Shown: positions 47,562 through 56,249 of the stretch, piece after piece | Layout: every line of letters begins with the position of its first letter | Position numbering within the stretch: the stretch's first letter is position 1 | NCBI RefSeq assembly: GCF_014700075.1 | Contig: NZ_JACXBU010000002.1 | Location: forward strand, 496,001-560,000 | Source of the DNA: Pseudomonas sp. JM0905a | Lineage (GTDB): Bacteria > Pseudomonadota > Gammaproteobacteria > Pseudomonadales > Pseudomonadaceae | DNA: 64,000 nucleotides | Reading direction: 5' to 3' | Notes under the pieces: model-generated | The model's database searches: none | The model's input: the letters and a program-made list of their open reading frames with translations, nothing else | What the model was told of the DNA's origin: nothing | Program-made: the position numbers and the translations under genes

Positions 47562-47873
47562 ATGCTGGATGTGCGCCAGTTGAAGTACACCGTTAGCCGC
47601 ATGGCTCCGGAAGAGGTCCGCGAAGCGGTGGAAGAACTACGCCTGGAAGGCCTGGTGACCGATGGCAAGACCCCCTTCGGCCGCCTGCATTTCAATACCT
47701 GCCTGGCCGAGATCGAGGCCCTGTTCCAACGCGCCGGCTATCACCGCCAGTTGGATGTGGTGGGCTATCAGGGTCAGGCCTATGCCCTGTTCGACCCGGC
47801 CCGCTGGGAACCGGTGCAGGTGCTCAGGTGGCTGAAGGACTACGTGGACTCGCGCCAGGTGGAGAGTGCCTAG
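47562..47873 (+). CDS. SOS-linked protein of unknown function (103 residues)
   Basis: The ATG at 47562 has GAGGA eight bases upstream and starts MLDVRQLKYTVSRMAPEEVR. The product is soluble, with a probable N-terminal helical region (PEEVREAVEELRLEGLVTDG) and a C-terminal segment with WEPVQVLRWLKDYVDS. No known motif is visible; it is not SulA, YebG or RecX. The LexA box 180 bases upstream probably controls it together with the 46-residue gene. Its stop overlaps the stop of the convergent EamA gene by 2 bases. Confidence 0.75.
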   Translation: MLDVRQLKYTVSRMAPEEVREAVEELRLEGLVTDGKTPFGRLHFNTCLAEIEALFQRAGYHRQLDVVGYQGQAYALFDPARWEPVQVLRWLKDYVDSRQVESA

Positions 47874-48751
47874 CGCTTTTGCGCGTAGGCCATGAACAGT
47901 CCGCTGCCGACGATGATGGCGATGCCGAGCAGGCCGATCTGGTCCGGCGCGTGGTTGAACAGCAGCAGCCCGAGCAGACCGGCGAAGACGATCTGCCCGT
48001 ATCCGAAGGGCGCCAGCAGTGGCGGCGAGGCGTGGCGGAACGCCTGGGTCAGCAGCATGTGCCCGCCCATGCCGCAGGTACCCAGCGCCAGCATCAGCAG
48101 GCTGTGGCCGAAGGTATCCGGCAAATGCCAGAAGAACGGCACCAGGGCGCTCATGATCAGCGTGTTGGTCAGGCCGGTGATGAAGTTGCTGGTGGCCGAG
48201 CTGTCGGTCCGGGCCAGGATGCGGGTCAGCAACTGGTAGAAGGCGAAGCAGACTGCAGCCGCCAGGGGATAGAGAATCGCCGGGGTGAACAGCGCGCTCC
48301 CCGGCCGCACGACCAGCAGCACGCCGGCAAAGCCCACCAGTACCGCTCCCCACTGGCCACGGGACACACGCTCCTTCAGCAGGGGCACCGAAAGCGTGGT
48401 GACCAGCAGCGGTGCCAGGAAGATCACTGAGGTCGCCTCGGCCAGCGGGATATGCCGCAGGCCCGTGGTGAACAGCAAGCTCACCCCGATCAGGCAAAGC
48501 GCCCGCGCCACCTGCAGCAACGGCCGCCTGGTGCGCAGCACCCGCGTGCCCTCACGCGGCAGCAGGAAGCCCGCCATTAGCAGGGTGTGCACCAGGTAGC
48601 GCACCCAGACCACCATCACGATGGGATAGAAGGCCGAGAGGTACTTGGAGATCGCGTCGTGGCTGGAGAACAGGAACGTAGCCAGGCAAACCAGAACGAT
48701 GCCTTTCAGCGGCTGGTCCACGCGTTGCGACAGGGGGCTTTGGGAGCTCAT
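47870..48751 (-). CDS. EamA-family (DMT) inner-membrane transporter
   Basis: The 293-residue protein has ten hydrophobic segments in two EamA repeats (LVCLATFLFSSHDAISKYL near the N-terminus; PFGYGQIVFAGLLGLLLFNH near the end). It is a metabolite exporter of unknown substrate. It is convergent with the SOS-linked gene, with stop codons that overlap by 2 bases, so the two transcripts must run into each other. Confidence 0.9.
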   Translation of the reverse strand: MSSQSPLSQRVDQPLKGIVLVCLATFLFSSHDAISKYLSAFYPIVMVVWVRYLVHTLLMAGFLLPREGTRVLRTRRPLLQVARALCLIGVSLLFTTGLRHIPLAEATSVIFLAPLLVTTLSVPLLKERVSRGQWGAVLVGFAGVLLVVRPGSALFTPAILYPLAAAVCFAFYQLLTRILARTDSSATSNFITGLTNTLIMSALVPFFWHLPDTFGHSLLMLALGTCGMGGHMLLTQAFRHASPPLLAPFGYGQIVFAGLLGLLLFNHAPDQIGLLGIAIIVGSGLFMAYAQKR

Positions 48752-49244
48752 CAGGGATCCGGGTCGTCTGCGGGGAAAGGGCTTGGTAGCAGACTAATGA
48801 TTAGGCGACTCAAGATATCGGCTTAACCAGGGCGACTCAAGAGGCCGGGCCTTGAATCACCAGGAGGCCTCTGGTGAATCACTTCGCCCCGCCATCTACG
48901 GCGACCCGCCCCGCAGCAGAACCCGTCCGACTCGACTAGGCTGCTGTGGCAGCCCCCGCGAGGCGACACCTAAGCGATACAAACCACCAGGAGAAGAACA
49001 ATGCAAAACGCCCTGATCGGTTTCCGTGCCATCCTCACCTGTGTATTGGCTGACCTGGCCCTGGCGATGGCCTGAGAAGCGCCCCCAGCGCATCTTCATT
49101 ACTGAATAAGCCGAACAATTCCAGACTGCAGGCCGACCCAAAAGCCTTATAGCGATTTTGTATGACAACCATCATGTACCACCAATTGAATTACGCATAT
49201 CATTCAAACCATCGAGGCCAACCACCTACACCAAGGAGCCCTCC
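48752..49244. other. 493-base intergenic region with direct and inverted repeats
   Basis: It contains two copies of GGCGACTCAAGA (48814-48825 and 48831-48842), the hairpin CACCAG/CTGGTG at about 48858-48876, a candidate peptide gene (49001-49075) and, near the thiolase, an AT-rich regulatory stretch with the dyad TTGAAT/ATTCAA (49186-49191 and 49202-49207). Confidence 0.6.
49001..49075 (+). CDS. Candidate 24-residue hydrophobic peptide
   Basis: ATG to TGA encoding MQNALIGFRAILTCVLADLA plus LAMA, with CAGGAGAAG just upstream, which is the best Shine-Dalgarno sequence in this interval. One hydrophobic segment would fit a membrane-inserted micropeptide or a leader peptide. No comparative evidence; a chance ORF remains possible. 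Confidence 0.35.
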   Translation: MQNALIGFRAILTCVLADLALAMA

Positions 49245-50375
49245 ATGCAATCAATCGTTATCGCCGGTTACGTCCGCTCGCCCTTTCACTTCGCCAAGAA
49301 AGGCGGCCTGATCAACCTCCGCCCGGATGACCTCGCCGCCCAGGTGGTTAAGGGACTGGTGGATCGCCTGGATATCGATCCCCGGCAGATCGAGGACCTG
49401 ATCCTCGGTTGCGCCTACCCGGAAGCCGAGCAAGGCATGAACCTGGCGCGCATCACCGGATTCCTCGCCGGGTTGCCGGAAACCGTGGCCGGTGCCACGG
49501 TGAACCGCTTTTGCGGCTCTTCCATGAGCGCCATCCACTTCGCCGCCGGCCAGATCCAGTTGGGCGCGGGCGAAGCCTTCATCTGCGGCGGCGTGGAATC
49601 CATGACCCGCGTGCCCATGGGCGGCTTCAATATTTCCCCCAATCCGAAGCTGGTGAACGGCTACCCGCAGGCCTACATGGCCATGGGGCACACCGCCGAA
49701 GTCGTCGCCGGGCGCTATGACATTTCTCGCGCTGATCAGGAAGCCATGGCTGTGGAATCCCACCGCAAGGCCACCGAGGCCCGTGCGCAAGGCCTGCTGC
49801 GGGACGAAATCATCGCCGTGGAAACCCCGGACGGCCAGGTGAGTGAGGACGGCTGCATTCGCCCCGACACCAATGCGCAGGCCCTGGCACAGCTCAAGCC
49901 GGCCTTCGGCGGCAGCGTCACTGCAGGGACCGCCTCGCCCCTGACCGACGGCGCCGCTGCGGTGTTCGTCTGTACCGAGGACTTCGCCAAGCGCTGGAAA
50001 CTGGACATCCTGGCGCGGATCAAGTCCGTGGCCGTGGTCGGCTGCCCGCCGGAGATCATGGGCATGGGACCGCTCTACGCCACCCGCAAGTTGCTGCAAC
50101 GGGCCGGCCTGCAAATCAATGACATCGACCTGTTCGAGATCAACGAAGCTTTCGCCAGCCAGGCCCTGGCCTGCATCCGCGAGCTGGATCTCGATCCGGC
50201 GAAGGTGAACCTGGACGGCGGCGCCATGGCCATCGGTCATCCACTGGGAGCCACCGGCGCGCGAATCACCGGCAAGGCCGCCAGCCTGCTCAAACGCACC
50301 GGCGGCCGTTATGCGATTGCCACCCAGTGCATCGGCGGCGGCCAGGGCGTGGCCACACTCCTGGAACGCGCCTGA
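49245..50375 (+). CDS. Acetyl-CoA acetyltransferase (thiolase)
   Basis: The 376-residue product is a thiolase: acyl-accepting Cys90 in NRFCGSS, His332 in GHPLGATGAR and the second Cys362 in CIGGGQG. It cleaves 3-ketoacyl-CoA in beta-oxidation or condenses two acetyl-CoA. The ATG at 49245 is preceded by AAGGAG. It is followed 105 bases downstream by a TetR gene, which likely regulates it. Confidence 0.94.
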   Translation: MQSIVIAGYVRSPFHFAKKGGLINLRPDDLAAQVVKGLVDRLDIDPRQIEDLILGCAYPEAEQGMNLARITGFLAGLPETVAGATVNRFCGSSMSAIHFAAGQIQLGAGEAFICGGVESMTRVPMGGFNISPNPKLVNGYPQAYMAMGHTAEVVAGRYDISRADQEAMAVESHRKATEARAQGLLRDEIIAVETPDGQVSEDGCIRPDTNAQALAQLKPAFGGSVTAGTASPLTDGAAAVFVCTEDFAKRWKLDILARIKSVAVVGCPPEIMGMGPLYATRKLLQRAGLQINDIDLFEINEAFASQALACIRELDLDPAKVNLDGGAMAIGHPLGATGARITGKAASLLKRTGGRYAIATQCIGGGQGVATLLERA

Positions 50376-50435
50376 CCCGATGACCACGGCCCCCATTCGG
50401 TGCCGTGGTCAATTCCCGCTCACGCAACAAGGGAT

Positions 50436-50460
50436 GTGAATTACAATCGCCATATCAATC
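50436..50460. promoter_or_regulatory. AT-rich operator-like sequence before the second TetR gene
   Basis: GTGAATTACAATCGCCATAT plus CAATC lies 21-45 bases before the TetR ATG. It shares GAATTAC and CATATCA with the sequence before the thiolase gene (49186-49205). Both may bind this TetR protein. Confidence 0.4.
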
Positions 50461-50480
50461 TTGCGAACGAGGCGACCGAC

Positions 50481-51050
50481 ATGCGCTACCCCGAAGACCA
50501 CAAAGCCGAAACCCACAAGCGCATCGTCGCCGAAGCGTCCCGCCGATTCCGTGCCGACGGCATCGATGCCACCGGCCTGCAACCGCTGATGAAGGCCCTG
50601 GGCCTGACCCACGGCGGCTTCTACGCACACTTCAAATCCAAGGATGCCCTGGTGGAAGAGGCCCTCCAGGCTGCGGCGAACGACGCCAATGCCCAGTGGG
50701 TCAAGGCTTTCGCCAAGGAGCAGCCGCTGTCGACCTTCTTCGAGCGCTACCTGTCTCCCCAGCACCGCGCCCATCCGGAACAAGGTTGCCCGCTGCCCAC
50801 CATGGCGGCGGAACTGGGCCAGCGCGGCAATGCCAGCCCCATCACGGACAACGTGCTGAACAACTTGCTGGTACTGATAGAGAAGGAAGTCGGCAGTTCC
50901 GAACAGGCCCTGACCATGCTTTCCACCCTGGTGGGCGCCCTGACCCTGTCCCGCAGCGTAGCCAGCGAAGAACTGTCCGACCGCATCCTCGACAGCGCCC
51001 GCCAGACCCTGCTCGCCCAGGTCGAGGCTGCAAAGGCCGCCAAGGCCTGA
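50481..51050 (+). CDS. TetR-family regulator
   Basis: The 189-residue repressor starts MRYPEDHKAETHKRIVAEAS and has the TetR helix-turn-helix (ATGLQPLMKALGLTHGGFYA, residues 29-48), followed by a ligand domain with HPEQGCPLPTMAAELG. It resembles the TetR group near fatty-acid genes. Its start is 105 bases after the thiolase on the same strand, so co-regulation is likely. The ATG at 50481 gives the family start; a good ribosome binding site is only partly visible. Confidence 0.92.
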   Translation: MRYPEDHKAETHKRIVAEASRRFRADGIDATGLQPLMKALGLTHGGFYAHFKSKDALVEEALQAAANDANAQWVKAFAKEQPLSTFFERYLSPQHRAHPEQGCPLPTMAAELGQRGNASPITDNVLNNLLVLIEKEVGSSEQALTMLSTLVGALTLSRSVASEELSDRILDSARQTLLAQVEAAKAAKA

Positions 51051-51133
51051 CGCCCGCACCATTCGTCGCCGCCCCCGGCAGCTGGCGGGGGCCGCCTATG
51101 CTTTCCAGGTAGGTCCGAAGCCGGCTGCACCTG

Positions 51134-51291
51134 GGTTGCACCCCTTCCCTTCCAATCGACCACTTTTTGCCTGCCGCCCATGAATCGCGGCGCCAGCAGA
51201 CGCAAGGTGCAACCTTTCCAGGCCATTCGGGCTACCTTTCATCCGGAGATTGTCGCCAGAGCGGCCACCTTTGGTTGCACCCGGTTGCACC
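51134..51291. promoter_or_regulatory. Four GGTTGCACC repeats upstream of putA (PutA operators)
   Basis: The 9-mer occurs at 51134-51142, 51273-51281 and 51283-51291 on the plus strand and at 51206-51214 in reverse. Each contains GTTGCA, the known core recognised by the ribbon-helix-helix domain of E. coli PutA. The last two are 10 bases apart. They lie 69-226 bases before the putA start and are likely its autoregulatory sites. Confidence 0.8.
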
Positions 51292-51359
51292 CCTTGTAGG
51301 ACATCGCTACTCTTTGCGCCGCTATTGCCGTGCGGACACGGCTGATAAGAGGACAAGAA

Positions 51360-54300
51360 ATGGCTACGAGCACCACCCTTGGCGTGAAACTGGACGAGGC
51401 AACCCGCGACCGTCTCAAGGAAGCTGCGCGCAGGATCGAGCGCACCCCGCATTGGCTGATCAAGCAAGCGATCTTCAGCTACCTCGAAGCACTGGAAAGC
51501 GGCATGACCTTGCCCGAGCTCCAGGGCATCGCCCAGCGCCTGGCCGAAGGTGACCACGACGCCCTCGAAGCCCTGCCCGAGTCCGCTCACCAGCCGTTCC
51601 TCGAATTCGCCGAGAGCATCCTGCCGCAGTCCGTGCTGCGTGCGGCCATCACCGCCGCCTACCGCCGCCCCGAGCAGGAAGCCGTCCCCATGCTGCTGGA
51701 GCAGGCCCGCCTGCCCGCCGAGATGGCCGACGCCGCCTACAAGCTGGCCTACGGCATCGCCGAGAAGCTGCGCAACCAGAAGAGCGCCGGCGGTCGTGCC
51801 GGTATCGTCCAGGGTCTGCTGCAGGAATTCTCCCTGTCCTCTCAGGAAGGCGTGGCGCTGATGTGCCTGGCCGAAGCCCTGCTGCGTATCCCGGACAAAG
51901 GCACCCGTGACGCCCTGATCCGCGACAAGATCAGCACCGGCAACTGGCAGCAGCATCTGGGCCAGAGCCCGTCGATGTTCGTCAACGCCGCTTCCTGGGG
52001 CCTGCTGATCACCGGCAAGCTGGTATCCACCCACAACGAAGCCGGCCTGTCGTCCTCGCTGAACCGCATCATTGGCAAGAGCGGCGAGCCCGTGATCCGC
52101 AAGGGCGTGGACATGGCGATGCGCCTGATGGGCGAGCAATTCGTGACCGGCGAAACCATCGCCGAGGCCCTGGCCAACGCCACCAGTTTCGAAGCCAAGG
52201 GCTTCCGCTATTCCTACGACATGCTCGGCGAAGCCGCGCTGACCGAGGAAGACGCCCAGCGTTATTACGCCTCTTACGAGCAGGCCATCCATGCCATCGG
52301 CAAGGCCTCCCACGGCCGCGGCATCTATGAAGGCCCGGGCATCTCCATCAAGCTCTCCGCCCTGCACCCGCGCTACAGCCGCGCCCAGTACGAGCGCATG
52401 ATGGGCGAGCTGTACCCGCGCCTGCTGTCCCTGACCCTGCTGGCCAAGCAGTACGACATCGGCCTGAACATCGACGCCGAAGAAGCCGACCGCCTGGAAA
52501 TCTCCCTCGACATGCTCGAACGCCTCTGCTTCGAGCCGTCCCTTAAAGGCTGGAACGGTGTCGGCTTCGTCATCCAGGCCTACCAGAAGCGCTGCCCGTA
52601 CGTGATCGACTACGTGATCGACCTCGCCCGCCGCAGCAACCATCGCCTGATGATCCGCCTGGTGAAAGGCGCCTACTGGGACAGCGAGATCAAGCGTGCC
52701 CAGGTCGACGGCCTGGAAGGCTTCCCGGTCTACAGCCGCAAGGTCTACACCGACATTTCCTACATCGCCTGCGCGCGCAAGCTGCTGGGCGTACCGGACG
52801 CGATCTACCCGCAGTTCGCCACCCACAACGCCCACACCCTGTCGGCGATCTACCAGATCGCGGGCCAGAACTACTACCCGGGCCAGTACGAGTTCCAGTG
52901 CCTGCACGGCATGGGCGAACCGCTGTACGAGCAAGTAGTGGGCAAGGTCGCCGACGGCAAGCTGAACCGTCCGTGCCGTATCTACGCACCGGTCGGCACC
53001 CATGAAACCCTGCTGGCCTACCTGGTCCGTCGCCTGCTGGAAAACGGCGCCAACACCAGCTTCGTCAACCGTATCGCCGACCACAGCATCTCCATCAAGG
53101 AACTGGTGGAAGACCCGGTCGCCAGCGCCGAAGCCATGGCCAGCGTCGAAGGCTCCCTGGGCCTGCCGCATCCGCGCATCCCGCAGCCCAAGGCCCTGTA
53201 CGGCGACGCCCGCGTGAACTCCAGCGGCATCGACATGGCCAACGAGCACCGCCTGGCTTCCCTGTCCAGCGCCCTGCTGAGCTCCGGCCACGCCGACTGG
53301 CGCGCCCAGCCAATGCTCGGCTGCCCGGCCAGCGAAGGCGCAAGCGAGCCCGTGCTGAACCCGGCGGACCACCGCGACGTGGTCGGCCATGTACAGAACG
53401 CGACCACCACTGACGTTGGTAACGCCGTGCTGGCTTCCATCACCGCCGCGCCGATCTGGCAATCCACCCCACCGGTGGAGCGCGCCGCCGCCCTGGATCG
53501 CGCCGCCGACCTGATGGAAGCCGAGATGCAGCCGCTGATGGGCATCCTCGTCCGCGAAGCCGGCAAGACCTTCAACAACGCCATCGCCGAAGTGCGCGAG
53601 GCCGTGGACTTCCTGCGCTACTACGCCGCCCAGGCCCGCCACGACTTCGCCAACGACACCCACCGCCCGCTGGGCCCAGTGGTGTGCATAAGCCCGTGGA
53701 ACTTCCCCCTGGCGATCTTCACCGGCCAGGTGGCCGCAGCCCTGGCGGCCGGCAACACCGTGCTGGCAAAGCCCGCCGAGCAGACTCCGCTGATCGCCGC
53801 CCAGGCCGTTCGCATCCTGCTCCAGGCCGGCGTTCCGGAAGGCGTCGTGCAGCTGCTGCCGGGCCTCGGCCACACCGTGGGTGCCGCCCTGGTGAGCGAT
53901 GAGCGCGTGAAGGGCGTGATGTTCACCGGCTCCACCGAAGTGGCCGGCATCCTTGCCCGCAACGTCGCAGGTCGCCTGGACGCGCAAGGCCGCCCGATCC
54001 CACTGATCGCCGAAACCGGCGGCCAGAACGCGATGATCGTCGACTCCTCCGCCCTCGCCGAGCAGGTGGTGACCGACGTGATCGCCTCCGCCTTCGACAG
54101 CGCCGGCCAGCGCTGCTCCGCCCTGCGTGTACTGTGCGTGCAGGAAGACGTGGCTGACCGTGTGGTGGAAATGCTCAAGGGCGCCATGGCCGAGTGCCGC
54201 ATCGGCAACCCGGAGCACCTGAACGTGGACATCGGCCCGGTGATCGACGCCGAAGCCAAGGCCAACATCGACAAGCACATCCAGGCCATGCGTAGCAAAG

Positions 54301-55337
54301 GCCGCAGCGTGTTCCAGATCGCCCGCACCGAGGGTGACGTGATGCAGCGTGGCACCTTCGTGATGCCGACCCTGATCGAACTGGACAGCCTGGCCGACCT
54401 GGAACGCGAGATCTTCGGCCCGGTCCTGCACCTGCTGCGCTACAAGCGCGAGGACATGGACGCCCTGCTCGACCAGATCAACGCTACCGGCTACGGCCTG
54501 ACCCTGGGCGTGCACACCCGCATCGACGAAACCATCGCCAAGGTGGTGGACAAGGCCCATGCCGGCAACCTCTACGTCAACCGCAACATGGTTGGCGCCG
54601 TGGTCGGCGTGCAGCCCTTCGGTGGCGAAGGCCTGTCCGGCACCGGTCCGAAGGCCGGCGGCCCTCTGTACATGTACCGCCTGCTGGCCACCCGTCCGGT
54701 GGACGGCGTTGCCCGCACCTTCCAGCGCCTGGACGGTTCGATGGTTGCCGACACCCAGCAGCGTACCGCCCTGCAGGAACGCCAGGGCAAGCCCCTGGAA
54801 GCCCTCAAGGCCTGGGCGACCAAGAATGGCAAGGACAGCCTCGCCAGCCTTTGCGACAGCTATGCCGCGCAGTCCCAGAGCGGCCTGAGCCGCGTGCTCC
54901 CCGGCCCGACCGGCGAGCGCAACACCTATGTGCTGCTGCCGCGCGAAACCGTGCTCTGCCTGGCTGACGATGAAGCCGACCTGCTGACCCAACTGGCCGC
55001 CACCCTGGCCGTAGGCAGCAGCGCGCTCTGGACTACCAGCGAGCTGACCGGCAAGCTGCGCGGCGCCCTGCCGAAGGCTGTTCAGGCGCGTATCCAACTG
55101 GTGGCGGACTGGAACCAGTCCGACGTCGCCTTCGATGCCGTCCTGCACCACGGTGACTCCGACCAGCTGGGCGCCGTATGCCAGCAGGTCGCAGCCCGCA
55201 AGGGGCCGATCATCGGCGTACAGGGTCTGTCCAAGGGCGAGACCGCGATCCCGCTGGAGCGCCTGCTGATCGAGCGCGCCATCAGTGTCAACACCGCCGC
55301 CGCTGGCGGCAACGCCAGCCTGATGACCATCGGCTGA
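51360..55337 (+). CDS. putA: PutA, trifunctional proline dehydrogenase / P5C dehydrogenase / repressor
   Basis: Oxidises proline to glutamate in two steps with FAD and NAD and represses its own gene when proline is absent. The 1325-residue product has an N-terminal ribbon-helix-helix (TTLGVKLDEATRDRLKEAAR), a PRODH barrel (about 150-530; GRGIYEGPGISIKLSAL and RLVKGAYWD), an ALDH domain (about 620-1100) with catalytic Cys in SAGQRCSALRVL and Glu in AETGGQNAM, and a C-terminal ALDH-like extension. The ATG at 51360 is preceded by GAGG. The putP transporter gene is not adjacent. Confidence 0.97.
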   Translation: MATSTTLGVKLDEATRDRLKEAARRIERTPHWLIKQAIFSYLEALESGMTLPELQGIAQRLAEGDHDALEALPESAHQPFLEFAESILPQSVLRAAITAAYRRPEQEAVPMLLEQARLPAEMADAAYKLAYGIAEKLRNQKSAGGRAGIVQGLLQEFSLSSQEGVALMCLAEALLRIPDKGTRDALIRDKISTGNWQQHLGQSPSMFVNAASWGLLITGKLVSTHNEAGLSSSLNRIIGKSGEPVIRKGVDMAMRLMGEQFVTGETIAEALANATSFEAKGFRYSYDMLGEAALTEEDAQRYYASYEQAIHAIGKASHGRGIYEGPGISIKLSALHPRYSRAQYERMMGELYPRLLSLTLLAKQYDIGLNIDAEEADRLEISLDMLERLCFEPSLKGWNGVGFVIQAYQKRCPYVIDYVIDLARRSNHRLMIRLVKGAYWDSEIKRAQVDGLEGFPVYSRKVYTDISYIACARKLLGVPDAIYPQFATHNAHTLSAIYQIAGQNYYPGQYEFQCLHGMGEPLYEQVVGKVADGKLNRPCRIYAPVGTHETLLAYLVRRLLENGANTSFVNRIADHSISIKELVEDPVASAEAMASVEGSLGLPHPRIPQPKALYGDARVNSSGIDMANEHRLASLSSALLSSGHADWRAQPMLGCPASEGASEPVLNPADHRDVVGHVQNATTTDVGNAVLASITAAPIWQSTPPVERAAALDRAADLMEAEMQPLMGILVREAGKTFNNAIAEVREAVDFLRYYAAQARHDFANDTHRPLGPVVCISPWNFPLAIFTGQVAAALAAGNTVLAKPAEQTPLIAAQAVRILLQAGVPEGVVQLLPGLGHTVGAALVSDERVKGVMFTGSTEVAGILARNVAGRLDAQGRPIPLIAETGGQNAMIVDSSALAEQVVTDVIASAFDSAGQRCSALRVLCVQEDVADRVVEMLKGAMAECRIGNPEHLNVDIGPVIDAEAKANIDKHIQAMRSKGRSVFQIARTEGDVMQRGTFVMPTLIELDSLADLEREIFGPVLHLLRYKREDMDALLDQINATGYGLTLGVHTRIDETIAKVVDKAHAGNLYVNRNMVGAVVGVQPFGGEGLSGTGPKAGGPLYMYRLLATRPVDGVARTFQRLDGSMVADTQQRTALQERQGKPLEALKAWATKNGKDSLASLCDSYAAQSQSGLSRVLPGPTGERNTYVLLPRETVLCLADDEADLLTQLAATLAVGSSALWTTSELTGKLRGALPKAVQARIQLVADWNQSDVAFDAVLHHGDSDQLGAVCQQVAARKGPIIGVQGLSKGETAIPLERLLIERAISVNTAAAGGNASLMTIG

Positions 55338-55498
55338 CACCCCGCCGCGCCTCCGGGCGCGGCATGGCTTCACCCGGCGCTCGCCCACAAGGCGGGCGCC
55401 GGTCGCAACACCGGAGGCCCGACCTCCAGGCGAACCGCCTTACCGGGTGAATTCGTCCACTTCTCTTTGACGGTTGGCTGTCATTCACTGACGGCAAT

Positions 55499-55532
55499 GG
55501 GGGCACGCCACAAGCGTGCCCCCTTCTTTTTT
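55499..55532 (+). terminator. Rho-independent terminator downstream of putA
   Basis: GGGGGCACGC and GCGTGCCCCC form a perfect 10-base stem around a CACAA loop, followed by TTCTTTTTT. Another GC-rich hairpin (GCCGCGCC/GGCGCGGC) lies closer to the putA stop near 55344-55363. Confidence 0.9.
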
Positions 55533-55577
55533 GCCATCGATTTTCCAAGCCTGTTGGAGCTGGCCTTTGGCCTGCTT

Positions 55578-55593
55578 GGCGAATGAATTCGCC
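55578..55593. repeat. REP-like palindrome GGCGAATGAATTCGCC
   Basis: A 16-base near-palindrome followed by CCTACAGG. The related element at 46555-46568 is in the other orientation. Similar sequences are common intergenic repeats in pseudomonads. Confidence 0.5.
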
Positions 55594-55618
55594 CCTACAG
55601 GTTCTCGCAGGTCGGTGG

Positions 55619-56152
55619 CTACTTCCCGCCCAGGATCAGGCAGGTGGTGGAACCTGTCGCATAGAGCTTGCCGTCCACGTCGTAGATCCGCCCTTCGGCG
55701 AGAGCGGTGGAACGGCCGACGTGAATGATCCGTCCTTCCGCACGCACCGGTCCGGTCTTGGTGGTCAGGGCGCGGATGTAGCTGATGCGCAGGTCGGTGG
55801 TGGTATAGCCCTGTCCCTTCTCCAGGTTGGCGTGGATGGCACAGCCCATACACGAATCCAGCAGCGTTGCTGCGTACCCTCCATGCACCGACCCGATCGG
55901 GTTGTAGTGCTGAATCTGCGGCACCCCCTGGAACACGAAGCGTTCCTTGGACCACTCGACAGGGACGAATCCCATCAACTCGCCAATGGGCGGCGCCGGC
56001 AGTTCGCCGCGGCCGATGCCATCGAAGAACTCCAGGGGGCTGAGCATCGCCACTTCCGCAATGCTCATGGTGCCGGGCTTCAGGCGGGCACGAATCTCGG
56101 CCTCCTCCGCCAGCCAGATTTGCAGTTTCTCTTCACGGGACAGATCGCTCAT
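55619..56152 (-). CDS. PaaI-type hot-dog thioesterase
   Basis: The 177-residue product has the PaaI/4HBT hot-dog fold with the motif HYNPIGSVHGGYAATLLDS (active-site His and Gly-Gly) and a C-terminal GRSTALAEGRIYDVDGKL. It hydrolyses acyl-CoA or aryl-CoA thioesters. The ATG at 56150-56152 (MSDLSREEK) is chosen; an upstream in-frame codon adds 13 residues. It is 97 bases downstream of the acyl-CoA dehydrogenase on the same strand. Confidence 0.9.
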   Translation of the reverse strand: MSDLSREEKLQIWLAEEAEIRARLKPGTMSIAEVAMLSPLEFFDGIGRGELPAPPIGELMGFVPVEWSKERFVFQGVPQIQHYNPIGSVHGGYAATLLDSCMGCAIHANLEKGQGYTTTDLRISYIRALTTKTGPVRAEGRIIHVGRSTALAEGRIYDVDGKLYATGSTTCLILGGK

Positions 56153-56176
56153 CGCGCTTCTCCTGATTCGCACGGC

Positions 56177-56210
56177 CAAATTAAATGTCAACCGTAATAT
56201 ATATCAACCA
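56177..56210. promoter_or_regulatory. AT-rich promoter segment before the PaaI-type gene
   Basis: The sequence reads AAATTAAATGTCAACCGTAA followed by TATATATCAACC. It shares TCAACCGTAATAT-type sequence with other TetR-linked promoters in the window and probably contains the promoter of the thioesterase gene. Confidence 0.35.
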
Positions 56211-56249
56211 AAGAAAACCGGAACGCCCTTTCGGAAGTTCCGGCCCAGG

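Noticed and set aside
51096-55388. 1430-residue minus-strand frame opposite putA
   Set aside because: Antisense to the complete PutA; Gly/His/Val-rich with no domain. Shadow.
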